Assembly (NCBI GenBank): GCA_011634665.1 | Contig: WAEK01000006.1 | Coordinates: forward strand, 1,620,501-1,684,500 | DNA from: Mortierella sp. BCC40632 | Lineage: Eukaryota > Mortierellomycota > Mortierellomycetes > Mortierellales > Mortierellaceae | DNA length: 64,000 nucleotides | Direction: 5' to 3' | Part shown: in pieces, positions 59,583 to 64,000 of the stretch | Numbering within the stretch: the stretch's first letter is position 1 | Layout: each line of letters opens with the position of its first letter | Position numbers and translations under genes: made by a program | The notes under the pieces: generated by a model | Told to the model about the DNA's origin: nothing | The model's database searches: none | The model's input: only the letters and a program-made list of their open reading frames with translations

Positions 59583-60350
59583 TTGACTTTTTGTCGTGCT
59601 TTTTTCGCCAATCGATCTGCTGCCTCGTTGCCCATGTCTCCCGAGTGTCCTTTAACCCACTCGACTTCTACTCCCTTCCCCTGATCGCAGAACGCTTGAT
59701 CTACGACTGTCCACCATTCTGCGTATGTCGCCCTATGTTTCCTCCTCCGGGTTGCATCTATTCTCCCCTTCACTAGTTCCTGGAATCCATCAACAACTGC
59801 CGAGTTGTCTATCCTGATCAGCGCTTCCTTCCCCGTGGGCAACAGAGGATTGCAGCCAGCAGTCCAACCAGTTCTGCCTTGGTTGACGATGCAAATCCAT
59901 TTACTGCCCCAGTCATCATATCTTCGTGTCCCCCCTCCTCCTCTTGACCACTACCCCAAAGGTCATTTTGATGCTGCTCTTTGCGTAGTCTCTCAGTGAT
60001 CCATCCGAATACAGTACCAAGTCTGTAACACCCTGGAGCTGTTCTCTCCAGTGCTCGATCTTGTTCACTGTCTCGGCGTCGAGCTGCAGTCCCTCGAAGC
60101 CGCTGCTTCTCCGAATTACCACTTCTGGTTCCAAAAGGGGTGTGCCTAGACGTGCAGCAGCGTGGTCTGCTTCTCTACTGACAGCACTCTTCCTTCCTTC
60201 TCCATTGACGACTCTTGCCAGATCTGCATATCTTTTCTCTAGGGGCCTTCTTCGTCTCCTCGCTGTTTCCTTAGCCCACTTCTCGCGCAGTCTTCGTCGT
60301 TGGTGTATCCGCACTACTCGCTCTCTTCTTCTCTTTTGCTCCATTCTCAT
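59510..60350 (-). pseudogene. LINE RNase H domain, frameshifted
   Basis: Minus-strand blocks: GVTDLVLYSDGSLRDYAKSS with the first catalytic Asp (near 60010), then in another frame ALIRIDNSAVVDGFQELV and VEVEWVKGHSGDMGNEAADR with the conserved His and final Asp. This is the type I RNase H of some LINE clades; it would remove the RNA template during integration. A frame change lies near 59900. Confidence 0.85.
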
Positions 60351-60374
60351 CCTTTCTCGTTGTTCCTTCTTTCT

Positions 60375-60480
60375 TCTATTTTTCTCAGCTCTACTTCTCT
60401 CCTTTTTTCTTTTTTCTTCAGCTCTACTTCTCTCCTTTTCTCTTTTTTTCTCAGCTCTACTTCTCTCCTTTTCTCTTTTT
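60375..60480 (-). repeat. 33-nt minisatellite in the LINE linker
   Basis: Three copies of a unit containing CTCAGCTCTACTTCTCTCC (plus strand), with CAG at 60386, 60419 and 60452: exactly 33 bases apart. Read on minus this gives an 11-residue Lys/Glu/Arg unit (core ERSRAEK), so changes in copy number keep the frame. Confidence 0.85.
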
Positions 60481-61416
60481 TCTTTTTCTCGTTTCCAATT
60501 TTTTTTCTAGATTTCTCTCTACTACTTCAAACTCGACTTCCAAATTTTCTTTTAGGATCCACTTATTCCCTCCTCTGTTAACCATTCGTCGTGTTACCCA
60601 CTCTTCTTTCCTCTCTTTTCTTTGGGCATACGTTTCCTGCAATCTCTTTGTGTCTGCCTGATTTTTGCATCGAAAATCTGCCTCTTTGACTGAATCTTCT
60701 GGCTCTTCTCCTCTCTGTCTTTCCTCGTCTTCCTGTTCACTTGATTCTTCACTTTCCTCTTCACTTTCTCTTCCGCTTTCCTCTTCACACTCTCCTTCAC
60801 TTTCCTCTTCTCTTTCTTCTCTCTGTTCTTCTACCTCTTCCTCTTCTGTGGTGTACGATGCCTCAGTTTCTATGTTGTCCAGCAGTTCTTCTACTCTTGC
60901 CTTTTGTTCATCTACCCACCTCTCGCGGATGTGTCTCTGTCCTACGTTGTCACCGAATGCCTCTTGTAGTCTCTGGAACCACCGGGGCGGTAGAGACCTA
61001 TTAACGTGCAGCTTCTCCCTCAGGTCGCTCCACGCCATGATATTTGTCCTGCGTTGATCCAGTATCTGTTCGACAAAAAGATTTTCTCTTCTGTACAACT
61101 GCGATTTTTTGTTGTTTCGTCCAGTCGTTCGCCAATCCATTCGTGGATGTTCACAGCTCCGGTTTGTAGGCCGAGATCTTTTTCCAGATGTACTTGGAGT
61201 GTCATCTCTCTCTCCCCCAGTATCTGACATACCCCCACTTATTATACTGTGCCTTTGTAACTTCACTCGCTCCGGTATCATGGTGGGTGGCATTGGTAAG
61301 CGTTGTATACGCTGTAGCGCCAGCAGTCGTGCCCGTGTGACCCTCCCGACAAGTCCTGTGTCTCCCATTCTAAGCCATAAGCTGGTAATTTGTTCCTCGG
61401 CCTGCACATCTTCCAA
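60457..61416 (-). pseudogene. LINE linker between RT and RNase H, with acidic tract
   Basis: One 319-codon open stretch on the minus strand between the RT thumb and RNase H. It starts with an ordered-looking part (GDTGLVGRVTRARLLALQRI), continues to a Glu/Ser tract of about 60 residues (60670-60860), then a Lys/Arg/Glu-rich tail. Linkers of this length and charge are unusual for LINE ORF2. Function unknown; nucleic-acid or nucleolar binding is only a guess. Confidence 0.7.
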
Positions 61417-61439
61417 CCTCCTGACAGATCCTAGTCGGT

Positions 61440-63450
61440 TGTGATGGATGATACTATTTGGTGTGGTTTTGGCAGGAGCATCTTCCTTTTGATCACTGCC
61501 ATGTACTTCCCTGTCAACCGTTTAAGAGCTGAGGGGCGGCAATATCTGGATCGAGATCTTGTACAATACTCTTGGTATCAAGACCGCGTTTACAATGTAA
61601 GCGGCCTGTCTGTCCGTTAGTTGCTTTCTGCGTATGGTGCTGCAGATCGTATCGACATCATTGGATATAAGCTCAACCGTCGGTTTTGTCCGACCTGCTG
61701 CATTGACCCATACTCCTAAGATGCGCGTTGCTTCTGCTTTGTCGATTGGTTTTATCAGCTCCTGATCTTTTTCCAAATCGCAGCGTCCTGTCTTCTCCCT
61801 TCGGCTTGATTGTCAGCACACAACTGTCTTCTTGTGTTGATCTCCACTCCATTCAACGTGAAGAAGGACATGGCCGTATCCAACGTCCGTTGGGTCGCCT
61901 CTTTCGATCTAGCAATCCACGTTGTATCGTCTACAAAAGCGACGTCTGCTATTGACATCGGTATGCCTCCTCTGTTCATCACGTACCCGTTCTCGCTTTC
62001 CATGATCTCACATAGCAGTGGGTCATATGCAATCCTCCATAAAAGCGGACATTCCACTCCTCCTTGGTCCAGGCCACACTCCGGATGGTAGTTGTCCGTT
62101 AATCCGTATTCCGTTATCACTCTGTTGACTTTTAGTGCTCGCGATGTTGGTACATAAACTAATAAACTCTTCAGGGACCTTGATTCTCCTTAATCCTCTC
62201 ACCAACATACCATCTTCATTGCAGTTCACCGAGTCAAAGCATCTCTTCATGTCTTGGAAGACTACCCACATCTCTTTTTGTTTTCTCGAGCGTCCTCCAT
62301 GGCACCATGCAGTACATGGATCGGATCCTTAGTGGTGGTCCCTCTCAAGACTGAGTAGTTCGGCCCCTTCAGAATATTATGCCTCGATAGAATTTTTCCC
62401 AGCCGCTCCATTAATATGATGAATAGTAGCTTCCTGCCATGCTCAAGGAGTGTGATTGGTCTTACTTCTGCCAAATTTCCAGACCATACCGGCTCTTTCG
62501 GGATGCAGTACAGGATCCCGCTCTTCCATTCTCCAGGCATATTCCTCTGTGCGATGCTTGCTGCGATAATTTGATACAAAATCCAGTCACCGATTTCACC
62601 CTGTTTTTTGAATAGATCATTAGCAGTTCCAGAGACTCCTGGGGCCTTATTCCTAGGCGCTTTGCTGACCGCCCTGTTGTACTCTTCCAAGCTAGGAACT
62701 CCCATGAATCCGTTGTACCACTCCTCTTCAACCCAATCCAATGGTTTGTATTGCTTTTCCCAAACTGAACGAGGTTCGATTGGTTGGGTTGGGCGGGGGC
62801 CATGCCACTTGTTGAACCATCCCCTGACGTGATTTTTGATTTCGTCCGGCTCCAGCATGGTTGTGACCACCTCGTTGTTGGTGAACTGTACTCTATCGAT
62901 GACTACTTTCCCTCTGTGTCTTTCCAGGATGCTATCAATCATTCTCCTCGTGGCCGTCTTCATCTGGTCGCACCTTCGTTCAATAGCCTCTTGGATAAAC
63001 TTACTTGCTGCTGCTTTCGTCTCTGCCTGAACTCTGCGCAGAATGTCCATCCATAAACTCTTCACTCTTCCAGTCCATTTTCGCCACTCTTCATCACTCT
63101 CCTTCCATCCTGGTACCTCTCCGATTACCATCAGATCATCCTGGTTGCTTGCGTTATGGGCGTCGATTTTCTCCTTGATTATGTCTCTCAATTCTCGCAC
63201 CCTGTACCACGCTTCATCAGGATCACCCATGCGTGCGCTCTTCTTCACTGCGGCTGCTGCGTGTTTCGTCCGCATCACGTAGTGGATGACATGTCGTAGC
63301 GACACTTCTTTCCCTGGTTTCACCCCTGTCCTTCCTACTATTTTTCCAGGTAGAGACTCCTTTGCAATCAATACTAGTGTCTTTGAGTACCAATTCCATG
63401 CTGCGTTGAGATCCAGTTTCTTGAGAAGCTCTTCATCGATCGTCTTTTTT
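61440..63450 (-). pseudogene. LINE reverse transcriptase domain, frameshifted
   Basis: Minus-strand blocks in order: SKAPRNKAPGVSGTANDLF, EWKSGILYCIPKEPVW, EVRPITLLEHGRKLLF; after a shift at an A run near 62280, VVFQDMKRCFDSV (motif A with catalytic Asp); after another near 62125, VITEYGLTDN, GLDQGGVECPLLWRIAY (motif B); and ADVAFVDDTTW (motif C, FVDDT). The thumb follows as RILGVWVNAAG and AYIVNAVLIPRVLYKI. Catalytic aspartates are intact although the frame is not. Confidence 0.9.
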
Positions 63451-64000
63451 CTTGTTCGATTGGGAACCTTGCGAGTCCAATTCTGGTTGCTTTACCACTC
63501 GTAAACTCCCTTGTCGCTCTCTCTACAAACTCGTTCCACTGTTCTTCCTTGGTCTCCCGGAATTGAAAGCGGAATCCTTTTGCTCTTTTGTAATCGGTAC
63601 TGTTCTTTGGGGCCAGATACCTCATTCCATGCATGGAGAATGTTACTCTTGCCATTTTGTGGTCTGATTCGCATACACCCTCCATGTCCTGGATGTTCGC
63701 CTTTTTTGTTCGCGGGGCTAACTGAGCGTTAGTGAATATCATATCAATTCTGCTTTTTTCCTGACAAGTGTACGCTCTGGTGATCTCGTTGACAGACCGG
63801 AATGTATCGAACAGTGGTTGTGTTGTGATCCAACGTAGCAAGCCTGATTCCGGACTGACTCCCTGTCCGTTGTGTCGGTCCAAAGAAGGTCTTATCACAC
63901 CATTGAAGTCGCCCATTAGTATAATGGCCATTCCTCTATTTTCTGCTTCTTCTATGACTTTCTGGGTCCATGTAGTTGTACTCCTGTGCTCTTCTGTTAG
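63374..64000 (-). pseudogene. LINE endonuclease domain (partial)
   Basis: Exonuclease-endonuclease-phosphatase type domain that would nick target DNA to prime reverse transcription. Visible on the minus strand: MAIILMGDFNGVIRPSLDRH (GDFN motif), SRIDMIFTN and the late CESDHKMARV with the catalytic SDH. The N-terminal Asn/Glu motifs are off the window. Near 63450 the frame shifts by one base at an A run and continues as TIDEELLKKLDLNAAWNWY. Confidence 0.85.

Larger units (their letters stand above)
58240..64000 (-). mobile_element. Non-LTR (LINE) retrotransposon, decayed, cut by the window edge
   Basis: Read on the minus strand, the order is AP-type endonuclease, reverse transcriptase, a long charged linker, RNase H, a Cys/His knuckle and a C-terminal region. 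This is the ORF2 layout of RNase H-bearing LINE clades such as Tad1/I. The endonuclease N-terminus and any ORF1 lie beyond 64000. The 3' end is not sharply defined; A/T-rich stretches at 58066-58220 are candidates and I see no clear target-site duplication. Reading frame changes at least eight times, several at A runs (near 63450, 62280 and 61770), so this copy is not coding as it stands. The level of decay, or of uncorrected sequencing indels, cannot be told apart here. Confidence 0.9.

Noticed and set aside
58793..59776. Plus-strand frame of 327 codons
   Set aside because: Antisense of the LINE C-terminal and RNase H regions.

Overview
The window looks like nuclear DNA of a filamentous fungus, most likely an early-diverging Mucoromycota/Mortierellales-type species. 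This rests on intron-rich genes with GTAAGT-like donors and introns mostly 85-250 nt long, a perilipin-family lipid-droplet protein, fungal-type housekeeping genes and a decayed LINE. The taxon is inferred from gene style, not from a marker gene. There is no sign of prokaryotic operons, CRISPR, or rRNA; I found no tRNA by eye.

Layout: 1-8.4 kb is gene-poor, with microsatellites and long poly(A)/poly(T) runs. At 8.4-9.2 kb (minus) lies one unrecognised single-exon gene, followed by 5 kb of purine/pyrimidine-skewed spacer. From 14.9 to 41.8 kb is a dense block of nine genes: a gephyrin-type molybdenum cofactor enzyme (minus, 9 exons), a right-handed beta-helix (pectin-lyase-fold) protein (plus), a small YAR1-like ankyrin protein (minus), nucleoporin Nup133 (plus, 11 exons), a PP2C-family phosphatase with a mitochondrial-looking N-terminus (minus), a four-helix membrane protein (plus), glucose-6-phosphate dehydrogenase (plus), coproporphyrinogen III oxidase (plus) and a perilipin-like protein with an 11-residue repeat (minus). 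Exon junctions were placed by hand; in every gene where both start and stop were found, the exons sum to an intact frame.

From 41.8 to 58.2 kb I can support no gene: it holds CT/GA, AGT, GAGAC and other simple repeats. From about 58.2 kb to the right edge, on the minus strand, is a non-LTR retrotransposon (endonuclease, reverse transcriptase, RNase H, Cys/His knuckle), broken by many frame changes and running off the window.

The genes do not form one pathway. G6PDH (NADPH supply) and the perilipin (lipid droplets) both fit an oleaginous lifestyle, Cnx-type and haem enzymes serve cofactor synthesis, and YAR1 and NUP133 share a short divergent promoter. The most unusual points are the 11-mer repeat of the perilipin with its unresolved start codon, the membrane-anchored N-terminus of the haem enzyme, the bacterial-looking beta-helix protein, and the RT-to-RNase H linker of the LINE, which has an acidic tract and a 33-nt minisatellite.
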